NCBI GenBank assembly: GCA_013397435.1
Contig: VZRG01001582.1
Span: 5,017 to 69,016 of the forward strand
Direction of reading: 5' to 3'
Origin: Erythrocercus mccallii
Taxonomy: Eukaryota > Chordata > Aves > Passeriformes > Dicruridae
DNA: 64,000 nucleotides
Shown: in pieces, positions 23,490-37,419 of the stretch
Layout: each line of letters opens with the position of its first letter
Position numbering within the stretch: the first letter of the stretch is position 1
Made by a program: the position numbers and the translations under genes
The notes under the pieces: model-generated
Seen by the model: only the letters and a program-made list of their open reading frames with translations
What the model was told of the DNA's origin: nothing
Databases searched by the model: none

Positions 23490-25431
23490 CTTCCTGAAAA
23501 AAGTGGTAATACCTATAATGAGTAAAAAATATTATTTCTGAAAATTATCGTAAGAAGTGGAGATAGGTCAACATAACAAAGCATTCTTATGATCACTATC
23601 TGTCAATAATATTATGTATGTCTTCAAGACACATATGGTAATTTTTTTAACTTTTTATTTTTCAAAAAACCCTGCTTTTGGTTTCCTGCACAGGATAGGA
23701 ATACAAAGATTATAAAAGATTAATAGGCTTGTTGGATATAGGCAAAGGCTTACTAATAGCTGTTGGATGACTCCTTGTTATTTCCAGTAACATCTAAGTC
23801 TTGAAATAAATATGTTATGAGATTTTTGATTTTATGAGACTTAATTATCTCATAATATATCATAATATATGAGACTTAATTTGTCCCTAGAGACAAAATG
23901 AGTCCTTTTTCTTACATTAAAAATGGAGCTAACATAGCACTGTTTTTATTCATATACACACTTATTGTCCCTACAAAATCACAAATATTAAATTTTGATC
24001 AGTCTTTGGTGAAGAAAGGATTATGGGGTCAACAACAACCCTACTAACATGTGTATAATGAATATTAACAAAACCTGTAAAACTCTAAACAGGTTTGTAA
24101 GATTTACTTTTACAAAGCTTTACTTCCAGAAGTAAGATGGAATTAATTGCATAGTTCATTTTAACCACAAAGTGTAAGACAACAAAGAGGAAGATTGGGT
24201 CATGCTTTGCAATATCTGGAATCGAAACATTTTCAAAACTCTTGATCATGGATTAAGGATTTTACAAACTGAAAACTGTCCTGGTATTTTTATTGGAGAG
24301 TATCTAAAGGAAGTTCATTAAAGGAGGACCTCTGCCATCTCAGTTCTGTGTTATCATAGGCTGCTGAATCTTCCAATAAGCCTTTCTAGAATGACCAATG
24401 GGTCAAAACAAGGTTCATGGTCATAATTCTCTATGAAAGATCAAAGAAAACAAAAGCACTGCATTTTGCCTGCTTTTGTTTCCAATTACTGGTACATAGA
24501 AATAGTGTCTGAATCCACTGTCCAGCATGTACAGTGAGAAAGCAATCATGGCAATGACTTTATAATTTTCTCCTAATAGAAGCAAAATAAGTAATTCAGA
24601 TGGAAAACATGAAAATGCTGAATGGTCGGACATGCCTTCACAATGTCTGTGACCAGGTAGAAAACCCAAGTTCAGCATTAAAACAGTCTTTTTTGTTGAA
24701 AATAAATATAGAGGATGTTAGTTCTGCCCTTTTCATAAGTACCATTTTGTGAATCAGCTCAATTTTTTAGAGGAGATGGATGTTCCTAAGCACCTAATAC
24801 AGTAGGTCTTTTTTAGACCTAAGGGACTCATTGATTCCAGTGACTGTCTGGAGCTGAGTAATGGCTTACAAGAACAGATGCTCCAAGTTTATCTTCGAGT
24901 GTCTTGTTCTGGCACTGATAGCAGAGGCATTCGACTTTCTCGTGTGTGGTATGTGATATTTGTCCTTGTAGCTTTAAATGAACCTGGTGTGTTTCTGAGA
25001 TCTAATCAAGGATCAGCTTTGCTGGCAGAATTACCCTGGGTTCCCATTCAAGAGGGAACACTGCATCTGCAGCTCTGTATCTGCTTTGGGTCCTGTCTCA
25101 CTCTGAGTCTTCTGTGACTGGAGCTTAAGCTCTGGCTTCATAACCCTTTTGAACTTATTTAACCTCTGCTAAGGCTTCCTAAACCTTGCCAAAGCATGCA
25201 AAGATAAAGCTCAATTAAAAGCTGCACATACATTAAAGATTTTAGCATATAATGACTTTTGACAGATAGAATCTCTGCAATCCTTTTTTAAACAGGAAGA
25301 ATCCTGAATTTTATTGAGTATCTTCTTTGAAAATGATAATTTTAAGTGTCACCTACTGGGTAACTTGCAACCATTAAGTTTATTAATTTCCGTTACTTTT
25401 CCTGAAAGCTGGGTTCTCTCTCATATTTGAG
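23490..25431. other. AT-rich unassigned DNA
   Basis: A tandem CATAATATAT pair (23851-23870) sits between two copies of ATGAGACTTAAT. The part at 24840-25130 is more balanced in composition but has no recognisable exon. Confidence 0.35.
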
Positions 25432-25437
25432 AGGTAC

Positions 25438-25831
25438 TGTTGTATTGCACTAATTAGGTAGTTCATTCTTGTATTTTGAACTGTGTTTTTTCTCTTACTA
25501 ACACATCCTGTATCCTCCCCACAATCCCCTGCTTCCCCTGCACACCTGACCCCCAGGTATCACCTCCCCCTGGGTCTGCCACCATTGGACAGCAAACCCC
25601 CTCCCCTCCCCCTCCTGGACCAAGGGCACAAAGTGACCGGCCCAGGTGACCCTTCCTCTTTTCCCTGCTCGGGCACATGGAATAAGTTCTACCAATAAAC
25701 TGTGGGACTGGATCCTGAGAAGAGTGAAGAGCGCCTTTCATCTTTTACCTTTTGTCCTTGCCTTAGTATTTCCCCCCGAGGGCCGTCGCTAGCCAGGGCT
25801 GGTCCCTTTTGGGGTGCGGGAAACTGAGGCA
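25438..25831 (+). repeat. Solo LTR, family shared with 63425-63822
   Basis: Begins TGTTGTATTGC and ends GAGGCA. AATAAA is at 25694-25699 and the body is very C-rich before it. The flanking hexamers are AGGTAC (25432-25437) and AGGCAC (25832-25837), a 6-bp target duplication with one later substitution. The LTR at 63425 matches it from end to end with roughly two dozen differences counted by eye. There is no adjoining interior. The antisense frame of 92 codons running through it is a by-product of composition. Confidence 0.9.
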
Positions 25832-25837
25832 AGGCAC

Positions 25838-27103
25838 ATAATTTTATTTTTCATTTCAAATTTAGTATGTATCTTGAAATTATTTCTGAATACCTTTCAT
25901 GAAAATACATAATTTTTGCATACAAAATATTTTCAATTGGTCTCAAAACTGATAAACTCTAATGAACTGAAATTCACAAAAAATAACATGAACTCTTTTT
26001 TTTGCAGAGGACAGTTACATAAAGAGAAGTTTAGAGATTTGACAAAAATCCCAAATTCAATTATCAGTCCCATTTTTTACTCTTTAACTATTTTTCTCTG
26101 TTCTGATCACTGTCACTTCATGGGCTACGCACTTTTTTGATGATGTTTTAATTTTCATTCTTCTGAAATCCTGTATTATTAGCAGGAAAAAAGATATGTT
26201 GTTTAATACTGCTCAGTTCCTAGGAAGGCAAACCCTTAAAAATTGATATCTAAGAACAAAAGACAGCACAGAGGAAGAAAGACATTTTAGAAACCTCCTG
26301 AGACAACTGAAAAGTCATCATTGTCGTTATCATCATCATCATCATCATTTTGGAGAGATAAGCCACTCTTTTAGTTCCTCACAATCTTCTGCAAGAAATA
26401 ACCTTTTTACAGAATACAGTTTCTCATAATTCTTCATTAACTCTGAAGAGTTCTCCAAAACAGGATAAAGCATTACACCAGAAAAGATTGTATGCACCTT
26501 ATCTGATCTCTGTAAAAGAGCCTGACTCTGCAGTGTTGTCCTGTCAAGGATATATTCAGACTGTTTGGGAGAAGAGTGTTTTCTCAATTCAGTATGGAGA
26601 CAGTGAATTTCCACATTCATTAAGAGATTTCAGATTAATAAGATATCAATTAAATTTTGGTAACAGGTTTATATAGCACTGGGCCATTATATTTGTTCAG
26701 TTTATCAGCTTTCCTTCTGTCATGAATTAGAACAAATCACCCAAACTGTACAGATGATGGTACATCAGCAGTATTATATGATTCCATGTAATTTGCATGC
26801 AATAAAGATTTTTCATATGAGAAAAGTCAGTTTCTGGTCCAACCAGTGATTAAGAGTGTATCTGAAGAGGAGGAGCTTTTGAAAAGAGGCAGAGTTTTAT
26901 ATGCACTTTTCAGATTTGCAGTGCCATCCATAAAATGCAGATGTCCCTTGTGGTAATTAGGTTTTGCCCTGAAGTAAGAAGCTTGATTACCTTTACATAA
27001 TTAAGCTAACTATTAATGACCTGAATATTTTCCAGTATCTGGGAAAAAAAAGAGGCAACATTGTAAACCAGTGATCTCCCCAGGCTGATTACAGTGTACA
27101 TAA
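25838..27103. other. AT-rich unassigned DNA
   Basis: Includes the (ATC)n tract at 26329-26348. An ATG-started minus-strand frame at 26345-26620 is short and unassigned. Confidence 0.35.
26329..26348. repeat. (ATC)n microsatellite
   Basis: Uninterrupted run of ATC units within a longer imperfect tract beginning near 26317. Confidence 0.85.
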
Positions 27104-27285
27104 CATAGAATCATAAGATACTAGAGTCATTTAGGCTGGAAGGTCAAGTCCCAATTATTAACCTGCTAAGTACACCACAAAACTGTGTCTCAATGTGCCA
27201 CACCTATGGATCTTCTGAATACCTCAAGCAATGGTGACACCATCTCTTTCCTGGGCAGCCTGGTTGACTGACTACCCTTTTCAGC
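27104..27285 (-). mobile_element. CR1 LINE 3' fragment, diverged
   Basis: The plus-strand sequence starts CATAGAATCATAAGATA, the complement of the terminal CR1 tandem unit, then TTTAGGCTGGAAGGTCAAG. Further along, GGTGACACCATCTCTTTCC and TGGGCAGCCTGGTT match the complement of the CR1 ORF2 end and 3' tail. Many substitutions and small deletions show that it is older than the copy at 15399. Confidence 0.85.
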
Positions 27286-28009
27286 TCCAAAGCAAGTCCA
27301 GTGAATTGTATTAAGAAAATTAAGTGGGAAGAGACAAGAATTTTCTTGCTCACCTGTGCGACACATCCAGTTCCTCAGCAGCTGGGGCAAGAAAATTAAT
27401 ATCATTATAATTATTACTTAGGTGGAGCTTAATTTTAAGACACCAGGTTAAAAAAAAATCCCCGTTAGAGGAACTATAAGTCATTTAATAGTGGTAACTT
27501 CAGACATGTAAGTACCATGTTGCTTCTGAGGTCACTTGTTTGTCAAAAAAGGTTTGCCAAAACTATTTCAAATTATCTAACCCTGGATATTGATCAGCTG
27601 CAGGACTGTTCTCTAAAATATTTAGCTAATATACATATATTAGTGATAACTCCTTTTGATACAGTATCTTCATAGAAAGAAATAAAATCAAGTAACCAAA
27701 CTTTCCAAGTATTTATGAAAATAGGATCCAGTTAAGATTGTTCTATCATCACATGAGAACTTGTTTAATTTTGGAGTTATCTTTCAGATAGGAACAGAGC
27801 ACTGACTGTATTTGCAGCTACTTGGTTCTCACTTTCTAACTTGATTTTAGTTTTCAAAGGAAGTTAAAAATCTCTGAAAGGAGGCAACCTGCCTGTTTTA
27901 GTTTAGCAAGGCTTCTTCTCATCAAAATTTGATTTAATTCAATAGCTTTAAAACTGCAAAAAAATATAATTGATGCCATTAAAAATATTCAATTTTTTTA
28001 AAAAAAGGA
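27286..28009. other. AT-rich unassigned DNA
   Basis: No recognisable gene or repeat. A purine-rich run of A and G begins near 27996, just before the putative ERV remnant. Confidence 0.35.
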
Positions 28010-28870
28010 GAGAGAGGGAATCTTCCCTTGTGTTAGGGGTTGAGTTTCATTCTTTTTTTTTACTATAGAATTTTTTTCCCATAAGTTGCTAGGAAACTAA
28101 CTACTGGGTACTTAAGAAAAAACAAATGAACCTGCTAAGGTGGGGAGAGGAGGGTAGCACCTGGCTACACTTCTCTTGTCTCTGGGAGTTTCTCTCGGAA
28201 GGGGAAGATATCGCGGGTTTGGAGGGCAGGAAAAGGACGGAGCTGGGGGCAGCTGGGCTCGCTCTCGGCATCAGAAGGAGGACGGGCAAGCTGTTGCTTG
28301 CTGTGGGGAGAATTCACTGTCACCACTGGAGTNNNNNNNNNNNNNNNNNNNNNNNNNNNNNNNNNNNNNNNNNNNNNNNNNNNNNNNNNNNNNNNNNNNN
28401 NNNNNNNNNNNNNNNNNNNNNNNNNNNCGCACCTCCTGCCCTGCCGGGACATCGCGCAGCTCCAGCCACCACCGCGGGCAGAGCCCCTGACACATCTCAT
28501 CCACCAGCCTGGGATTCCTGCTCATTCCTGCCATTCCAGCCTGGTGCTCCTCAGAGTCCTGCAGGGCCACGGGGCTCACACTGCCCCAGGGTTTTGTGAA
28601 GCAAAGCCTCTCCTCCATCCCTTCCCATCCCAGCTGAGAAAGACGTCACGAGGTTCCTGATTTCTGTTTTGTTGTTAATGCCATAGTTACTGTAGTTTGT
28701 TTGCCTTGTTACACATACTCGTTAATAACTGTTATTCCTATCCTCATATATTTTCCTGAGAGCCCCTTAATTTCAAAATTATATAATTCGGAAGGAGGAG
28801 CTTTGCATTCTCCATTCCAGGAGAAGCTCCTGCCCTCCCTAGCAAACACCTATCTTTCCAAACCAAAAAA
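28010..28870 (+). mobile_element. Probable ERV 3'-interior remnant, gapped
   Basis: Composition rises abruptly here from AT-rich to GC-rich with several CpGs, then falls again. Segments such as GTTGCTAGGAAACTAACTAC near 28085 and GAGAGCCCCTTAATTTC near 28758, ending in a purine-rich ATTCGGAAGGAGGAG stretch, resemble the non-coding 3' interior of bird ERVs as I remember them; this is recollection, not a search. No LTR could be delimited on either side. A single-copy CpG-rich element is the alternative. The unresolved bases prevent a better call. Confidence 0.35.
28333..28427. other. Assembly gap (95 N)
   Basis: All bases are N. The gap sits in the middle of the local GC-rich block, where short-read assemblies often fail. 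Frames that run through it are not interpretable. Confidence 1.
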
Positions 28871-31800
28871 CGCCTTCAAAACAGAGTATCTGGCTCTTTG
28901 TAAAGAAAAACTTTGTTACTCTTTGGTTTTAAATTACAGGAAGAAGTCCTGTGAGTCATCGTTTTTAAGAGATCATTCTTCCTGAAATACAGTAATACAA
29001 ACAAAGTATACTCCACAAAGCAAGTGGAAAGCTAAATTACCTTATTATTGGATGAGCAATCATATGGCATGGAATTTAATGACTTTTTATTATTATTTTT
29101 ACAGAAATACCTCAAGTAAATATCTTCTGATCTAGCAGAAATAATGTTGAATTTTAGTCTGCCTATAGATTTCTAGTATTTAATAGTTTGTGCTTCACTA
29201 CTTTGAAGTAATTTAAAAAAAAATCAGAGTGTTATGGATATAGTTAAGCGTTTATATTGAGCAAATTAAATTAAACCTCTGCTATATAATGAAAAGTTTG
29301 TTTCACCTAATTGAGCATCTAGTGAGTATGGATGAATTAAGCTACTCACAGAATTTTTGTTTTCCATAGCTTTACTAACTGGCATCCATTCAGCTGGAGA
29401 AAAAACATATTGCATTTATGTACATAGAAGATTTGAAAGAAAAGTTCTGATAAGATTCTGATCTCTTCATAAGGTTTCACTTCAAATTGTACTGTATTGA
29501 TAACTGCAGTTATTACCAAAATACACTGGTGCACTGGCTTTTGATTCATGCAATTGCTTCTTCTCATTTCTGTGGGCTTTTCTGCACAATAGTGTGTACA
29601 TTCACTAGGAAACTGTGCTCTTCATAAGCTTTTACTCCGATCAAACTAGCATGTTCATTTTTCCCCCTAGAATATGCACCTGGAAACTAGATATAGACTT
29701 TTTGACCATGAAAATGTCAAGCAACCAGGGGAAAGGATGGATAAAATTTTGGACTCTTTTAAGATTACTGAAAGCTTTATACCTTTGACCTTGCTCCATT
29801 TGATGGTGTTCCTCTATGAATTCTTGGTCTTACTTCATTGCAAAAGCCTGAGATGGGCCCTTTATTCTTTTTTGACTCATTATTACACATGAATAAAGTT
29901 CTGGACTCACTTTGTCTTTTGGGCTAGGATAAAGGAAGAAATTATTGTAAAAAAAGTCAAATATATTTATAATAGAAATCTCATTTTTGTGGAAACCCAC
30001 AGGCTTTTAGACAAAGAATTATGAATGAAGAGATTGTGTCCAAAGAAATTTCACAGCTAGTTTTTCACACCACACAGCTTGGTCACACTTCTGCTACTAA
30101 GAGCTCATGTGGTTATCTACCCTTGTTTCCTTCAATTCCACACATAAAAAGTCCCCAAAAAACCTCCTGTACAGCAAAAACCTGATTTGACCATGTCTTT
30201 TTGAAGTTTTCACTAGCCTTTTTCCCTTCAAAATATTTTGTTCTGCCTTCCCCTTCCTTTTAAATCACTTTAAGTGACATTTTGTGATCCTGCCTACATT
30301 CAGACCCTAATACCTTCTTGTATCACCCTACTGCTTTTATTTGTTTAGGCTTCTCTTACTATTTCCATTGTCTGGAACTAGGTGCTTTCATTTAATGCCT
30401 TTATATCATTTAGCCTTTTATGTTATGCCTACACTGAATTTGAAGATGTAATTGATGTACATGGAGGCATGCCCCTACGAGCCTTAATCTACCTGATTTT
30501 GTTATAAAATTTTTCCCTCCAATGAAAACCTGTCGGTAATTTGAGTGACCTGCTCAAGATGTGAGTCTCTCCACCCTGAAATCTGAGTCTACTTCCCTAC
30601 ACTGCTTCCAGATTGCCTGGTTTAGTGCTTGCACAGATATATATCCTAAAGTGTGCCGGTCATCTTAATTCTGGCAGTGTAGATCCATTTTTAGTGCATT
30701 TTAAACCCAGAGCAATATGTGCCTCATTTCATTTGGAATGTGTTCCTCACCCAGAGGAATGTGTCTCTGTGTCCTGCTTCTATGTGGTTCCAGACTATGG
30801 TTTCTTTGGCTAAGATTTCCTCCAGTTCCTATACACACTTCTGAAAGGGCTTTTTGTCATTTGCTGACAAAATAAGGTTTAGTTCTATTCTCAGAAGAAA
30901 TCAGATGTTGCTCACTGATGTTGCATGTTTCCGAGTTCCAAAGCATTTGGTAGATGAACACATAGGTGTGAACTTAACCACTTCAGCACTGCTGATCTTT
31001 GCTGTGATGAGTTCTGTAGACAGCAAGTTTTGCTCCACCTTCTCCCAGTTATTGGTATGATCTAGGGCATGGGAATATTTTCACGCAGAAATGTGAAACA
31101 ATAAATCTAAATAAATTTATATTTGCTTTACTATAGATGATGATTTCCCAATGCAATGTGAAGTCTGTGATACTAAGATTATGACTTTTTTTATTTCTAT
31201 TAAACAAGTTATCCAGTATTGTATTTGGACTTTTCTCCACTATATAACTCATATTTCCCAAGGGCTTCAGCTCCTCCCAAATGTCTTGTATCTTTGTTGA
31301 TACTTTAAATTATAATGTATACAATAAATGACATACCACGGACTAGAAAGAATTTTCAGAGATGGAAATAGGCTTCCAATAAAGTGCTTTGGAACCATGT
31401 ACATGTTGAATGTTTTTGTAGTAATTGATTTTAAGAATCCTTGTCAGCCTGTAAAGATGGAAAAACCAAAAATAACAAGCCCTTTCCATTTTCTTTAGGG
31501 GAGTAAATAGAGGAGGGTAAGAATACTAGTCTCTAAGACCCCTGCTGGCAATAATAATTTGAGATATTTGTTCCATTTCGGGTAATGTTTGCTTCTCATA
31601 TAGGCTGAAAGCCTTATATATGTAGAGAGTTCCTCTGCATTGAAGGTGCCTCATTTCTGTTGCTTGCCTCAGACACAGACAAATGGTCTGCAGTTTTAAG
31701 TAGCAGTTTTCACACTGCTGAAAAGAGGATTGTGCTAATACTCCCTTTGGAGTCATCTGTAGATGACTGAAATTGTTCTTCCTGGTGTTATTCCTGACCA

Positions 31801-34800
31801 CTGCTTCCTCAAGTAACTTCTTCAACTTCTTTTATTTTGTGGCAAGGCTTTCATTCAGAATTCACAGTCCAGAGCAGCATTCTTAGACCACTGTGCTGGG
31901 CAGATAGGTTAGGTACACTTCTTAAAAGGCATATTAGTCCAACGGATATTTGCTGAAGCAAAAGTAGTACCAATGGCAACAGCTGTACTCCTTGTTACTC
32001 CTAGGCTTTTTTCTCTCAGGAGATTTTTGTACTTTGTATGATTTGCCTTATAGAATTAGCTGTGTGATACCCAGGCCTGTTTTTGTCATTATTAGTAGTA
32101 AGTACCACTTCTGGAAGCATACTCTTTTGTTTATCAGTGTGCAGCTTAAAATAATCTTATAACCTATTTCCTTTCAGGTTTTTATGGAGAATTTGACAGT
32201 GGTATTTTTGGGTATTGACAATTTCGTGCATTTTATGCAAGCCTTTGCAAATTCTTGCAAAATTATGCCATTAAGTTTCTAGCAAAATTAATATACATGT
32301 TGAGTTTTTCTTGGCTCCAATATCCTCCTGAGCAGTTGTTAGAGCTCTGTATTTCTAAATTAGGTTCATTTGCATGATGTATTTAAAATTTATTTCTTTA
32401 TTTAAATAATTATTTTTGCTCTGGAATGATGCCTACATTTTATATACTTCATTCTGGTCTGGACTATTTTTGGTGCAAGCCAGATTTCTTTGTCAAAAAT
32501 GAGACTGAGATTTTTGGGTTTTTCCTTCACTTCCTTTCCCTTCCACCAGTTCTTTTGTTCCACCCCTAATCAAGGTTGGGTCCTCTTCCTAGGTTATTGA
32601 TCATCTCTTAATTCTTTAATAAAGTCACTGGCTTTTTGTAGTTTCATTATTTTTACATACAATATGCCCAAAGTCTTTACTATTACATGAAATTAAAAAA
32701 TACTCCTCAAACTTCTTCTGTGGCTTCAGCTAACTTCCTGTCGGATTTAAGTGCTGTGTATCACAGCCATTTGATAGTAATATGATTAATAATCAAAATA
32801 CCTTTTGATTCTTGCAGATACAAAATGCATCACCAGTAATACTTTTCCATCCTTCCTATCTCCACGCATTTTATAGTTATTGAGCTCTTTCGCCTTTTGC
32901 TCTGGCTCCATTTCATTGCTCTGTAGGATTCAGCAGCAGCCCAGTCTTTCTCGCACTTTATCCTCTGTGTGCTAAGCTTTATGTCTGAAACCAGGATGAC
33001 GATTTCTGCACTAAAACCACCTAGTTGTGTATGCAGCCATTCCCCTTGCTGTTGTGGAAACTCTTTAACTTGGAAGTGGGTAATGAAGAGCAAGCTACCG
33101 CCTCTAGGCAGGGATATCAGATGGTGCTACACCTATCTCAGTGCTGTGCACTAAAAGGTTAAGAAATTTCCCAGGATTCTTCTCTGCTGGGTGCAGCATA
33201 GAAGTATCTCACCTGGGACATCAGCAACCCACATCAGTTTATTCATAAGGATAAAATATGTCCAACATATTTCTCTGCAGAGCATGGTCTCTTTGGTCAC
33301 TTGTACACTGGTTTTGGATACAAAATAAAAACTAACAGCTTTTTTTAAAAACAACCACAGTAGAAAACCATGATTAAATGAAAATAAATACAAATTGCCT
33401 GCTTCTTTCCACACTGGAAGTGGTAGGTAGCAAAACAATTACATGTTATCTAGATTGCTGACTCAGCATAAAGATATACTTTATGAATATATCAAGAATT
33501 CTTTTTGATTGTATTTCTGTGTTTCAAATGCTTGTGGAAATAAGAAAGATGACACTTTTTTTCTCTAGAGTGAGTAATTTCATTTACAAGGATCCAGGGA
33601 ATATTATCTTCTTTATAAGCGATGAGAAAAGTTTATCTGTAAATTCCAAATTATCACTTAAATGTCAAGTTGAAATCAGTGAAATTTGATTGAGTATACC
33701 ACAATATCTTTTTTATCACACTTATGTTGGGTCTTAGAGAGCCACTTACTCTCCCTGCTAGAGGAAATCCTTAACACAAGATAGAAAAAATTAGGTTCAC
33801 ATGTCCTCATCAGGCAATAGATCTGATCTTATAAAATGTCCATGAAAAGTACCTACATTTTTGGTTTAGCAGATTTCTCTATAAGAATCTATTTTCTTTG
33901 TTCAAGCATATTATTTATTGTAAAATATGTCTGCTTTAAAAATATTTTTTTACCTTCTTGCACAAAATATTGGTAAATTATGAAGTTAGTATGTGATTTT
34001 AGTCAGTTTCTATGAATTAGAGCAGAACACAAACTGATTTTCTTTTCAAACCTTAGAAGAAATAGCTCTTAATATAAGAGCTTATAAGTACATCTCTGTG
34101 TGTTTATATATATGTGCATAGAAAAAGATACTCTTTTCTGTTTAGTGTTTTACATAAAGCCATTCATTATTCCATGAATTTCAGACTGGAGCTTGCAGTC
34201 CTTTATTAAATGATTGACAAATATTTGAATGACATCGAAAAGAAATTTTAATATAAAGACTAATCTCTTTCATTTCCTGTATGACTTTTGTTTACAATGT
34301 CTTCCCTTCTTCAAATAGTCCTCCATGAATTCATTGTTTAATTTATAACCAGTCTTGAATTTGTTCTTCTCTTCCTAATGGGAAAATTAATTTTTGTGCT
34401 TACGTTGCACATTTACCAAATGGTGGTATTTTCAAATACCGTGCGCCACCTTCTCCTCAGAAGTACACAGAAGTCAGTTTTATTTATGAGTATGCAGACT
34501 TCTACCCTGTTTCCTGTGAATAAAAAATCCCCAAACATCTCCATCAATACAAAATTTTTCCCTCCTAGCTGTAGAATTATGTTCCCACGTGCTTCATTAA
34601 AGTAATTTAAAACATATCACTTAGGTTGGAAGGTCTAAACTTCTGGCAAAGAGGGATAGAAAACCAGCAATAAAGGATTATTTTTCTATAGAAGGCAAGA
34701 GAAAGAATAGATATAAAGGTCTGTGATCTGTTTATTTGCTACAGGAGTTATATTTTAACCAAGCAGCACCATAGCTCTGCCATGGAATTACTTGAAATGT

Positions 34801-37397
34801 GTCCGAACTTCACCTCGAGGCCTTTTGGGAATACATGATGAAGTCTTCCTTCATTAGTGCACTAGTTCAGGATCTACATTTTCCCATGAGAATTTTGCTC
34901 TATAAAACACTGATGAGAACAACAGAGTCATCCAGAATATAACTGCAGCTTTTGTATTTTACTTTCACTGACTTTAAAAAAATCTTTAGTAAAAGGTTTA
35001 CCAAAGGTTTACCAAAACCACAAAAGTCTTATTCAGTATGCTGGAGCTGTAAAGCAAAATGAAAAGATAAATGTGAAAGTACTCATGTAAACAGTATCAA
35101 GTCCTTTTTACGAAAGGACTGAATCAGTTATGAAAGGGCTGCAGATTTTCATCTACAGATGAATATAGATTGCTGACCATACGTAAAGCTGTAACAGAGC
35201 AGCTAAGACAGTGACTAGGAAATACCAGAAATTCAGACTATTGCACCAGTTTTGAAAGGATTTTTCCCCCCCAGATGTGCCCTATCCAAATCCCTCCAAA
35301 CTTACCAGGATCACTTCAGTCACTCATAGCATTTTTTTTCACTCACTGATGCCATGGGTTTGTTTCACTGGATGAGGTGGAAAGGAAATCTGCCTCTCTC
35401 TCCCATGCCAGCTTTGTTGTGTGCCCCAAGACTTTGCAAAATTCAGGTGTCAGTGGGAGGATGGAAGAGATCAAATTCTGTTCACTCAAGTTTACCCACA
35501 GAATTATTCAAATATTCTGAGCACTGAGCTTTTGATGCCCAGTGATGAATCCCAAATCTTGACTACTTTGTGGAAGTCAGTAATTTCATTAACTATAATG
35601 AAAATTTTTTGCAAATTTCCTCCCATTTGAAGAATAGAGGAGTGGCTTTTTTTCTCTTCTGTCTTTTGCTTTACTAGTGAAGATTTTTAACAATTACTAA
35701 TGGGTTATATTAAGTTTAGTTAAATCCCTTAACATGTGTGCTCAAGCAGCATAGCAGTCTTGTGGCTTAACATACCACAAAAAAGTTTTTTCATCATTTG
35801 GGGACAGAAAAATAAATATCAGTGTATAAATATCTATAATAGATGAAATTAAACAACCCGAAAGTACACAGCATTAGTGAGCATGGGAAATTAATATATT
35901 AACTTAAAGAAAAATGGTTGAAGAACTGCTTGAAAGGGGGGTGGCAAGGAGCTCTGATGAAAGAAGAGCTGATGTTCTGGAGAAAGGCAGTTAGGGAATT
36001 TTTCAAGTATTGGCTTTAGAACCGATGATATTTAAGTATTTTCATCTATGACCTTGGCAAACCAAGTAGGAGTATGCTGCTGCAATGTGCCAGTGCCATG
36101 TATTCCATGTTTTATCAGGTCATGGCTGCATTCCAGCTAAAATATATAAAAGGCCATATGGATTTCTTTTCATTGCATGATAATCTGCTACTGCCAAAAC
36201 AGCTTGGCTTTTGGCCCATTCTACACCACTGTTCTTCCCAAGCATGCAGAAAGAGAGCAGGACACAAACTTTATGACTGTTTAGGGAAGGCTGAGTGAAT
36301 ATCCTGGGAAGACTGCAGCCTCTTCCCTATTAGCAGCTTTTTCAAGGGGCTCTTGCTGTCCTCATCTTGACATGACCAGGTGTCTGTATCATGTGAATAA
36401 GCTTGGTTGCTTAATTATTGCTAGTTACCAGACACACCAATAAATGAATGGGAACATGCATGGATTCAGGACATGTGAACTTAAAAAGCATGGGATTCCT
36501 GATTTATCACCTACAGATGGGCTAGGGAAAGATGTTCATGTCAAGGCAAAGGAGGAAATCCTGTATTAGTCTAAATTGCCTCTGTTGCCACAAGTTAAAT
36601 GAGCTACCTAGTAAGACTCAGGGGGATCTCTGAGGACCCAAGAAAAACATAATGCTTTTTTTTAAGATAACAGTTTTCAAGTTTCCAAGTTTAAAATTAT
36701 TGCTAGTCAGAAACAGGAGGGGGAAGAAAACCAGTAATTTCCTTTTTCACATGTTAAAAATAACCATATCTTTTCCTCTGCATTTTTATGTATTTAATTT
36801 TCTTTACACCAAAGATTCAGAAGTATCTGGAGAAATATCTCTATTCTGTGAACTATTGTTCGTGTTTATTCCAAGGTTCACTTGGCAGCTGAGTGAGGTT
36901 GACTGACATGATACACAATGTGGTTACACTCTACCACTTCTCTTCTGCTTGCTTATAAATTTTTATCCATGTATCTTAACTACATCTATTTTCTTACAAC
37001 CACCATTTCAGTAGATCCTTGCCTTAGGATTATTCTGCATAATTCTGGATAAATGGATGCTATTGATAAGAATAGTCATACAGTGGTCTAGGGAAAGAAA
37101 TAGATTATTTACGTGTCATGTAAACAACTTTGCACAATAATTGATCATACTAGTCAGATTTGGACCAGTGATATAACTTTATATGTGGCATAACAAACCA
37201 TGACCAATATATATTTTTTTAACAAGAGTACTAGTACAAGACCACTATTAAATAATCCTTACCGAACTTTACTCTCTTGTCTTCCAAAAACATAAGGCTC
37301 AGGGATTTCCAGAACCATGGGTTTGCTCAGGCTCTTGTTTTTAACAGCAAGAGATTCCTTTCTGAATTTTCTGACATCTTTGTGAAGCTGTGTAATT

Positions 37398-37419
37398 TTG
37401 TTGTTGTTGTTGATGATGA
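37398..37419. repeat. (TTG)n/(ATG)n short microsatellite
   Basis: Five TTG units run directly into ATGATGATG. Confidence 0.75.

Noticed and set aside
25463..25741. 92-codon antisense ORF in the solo LTR, with similar residues in the second copy
   Set aside because: Small indels between the two copies, including one extra A in the 63425 copy, shift the frame, so it is not maintained. It arises from C-rich LTR sequence.
34615..34645. Short CR1-like string TTAGGTTGGAAGGTCT
   Set aside because: Too short to distinguish from chance, with no adjoining CR1 sequence.
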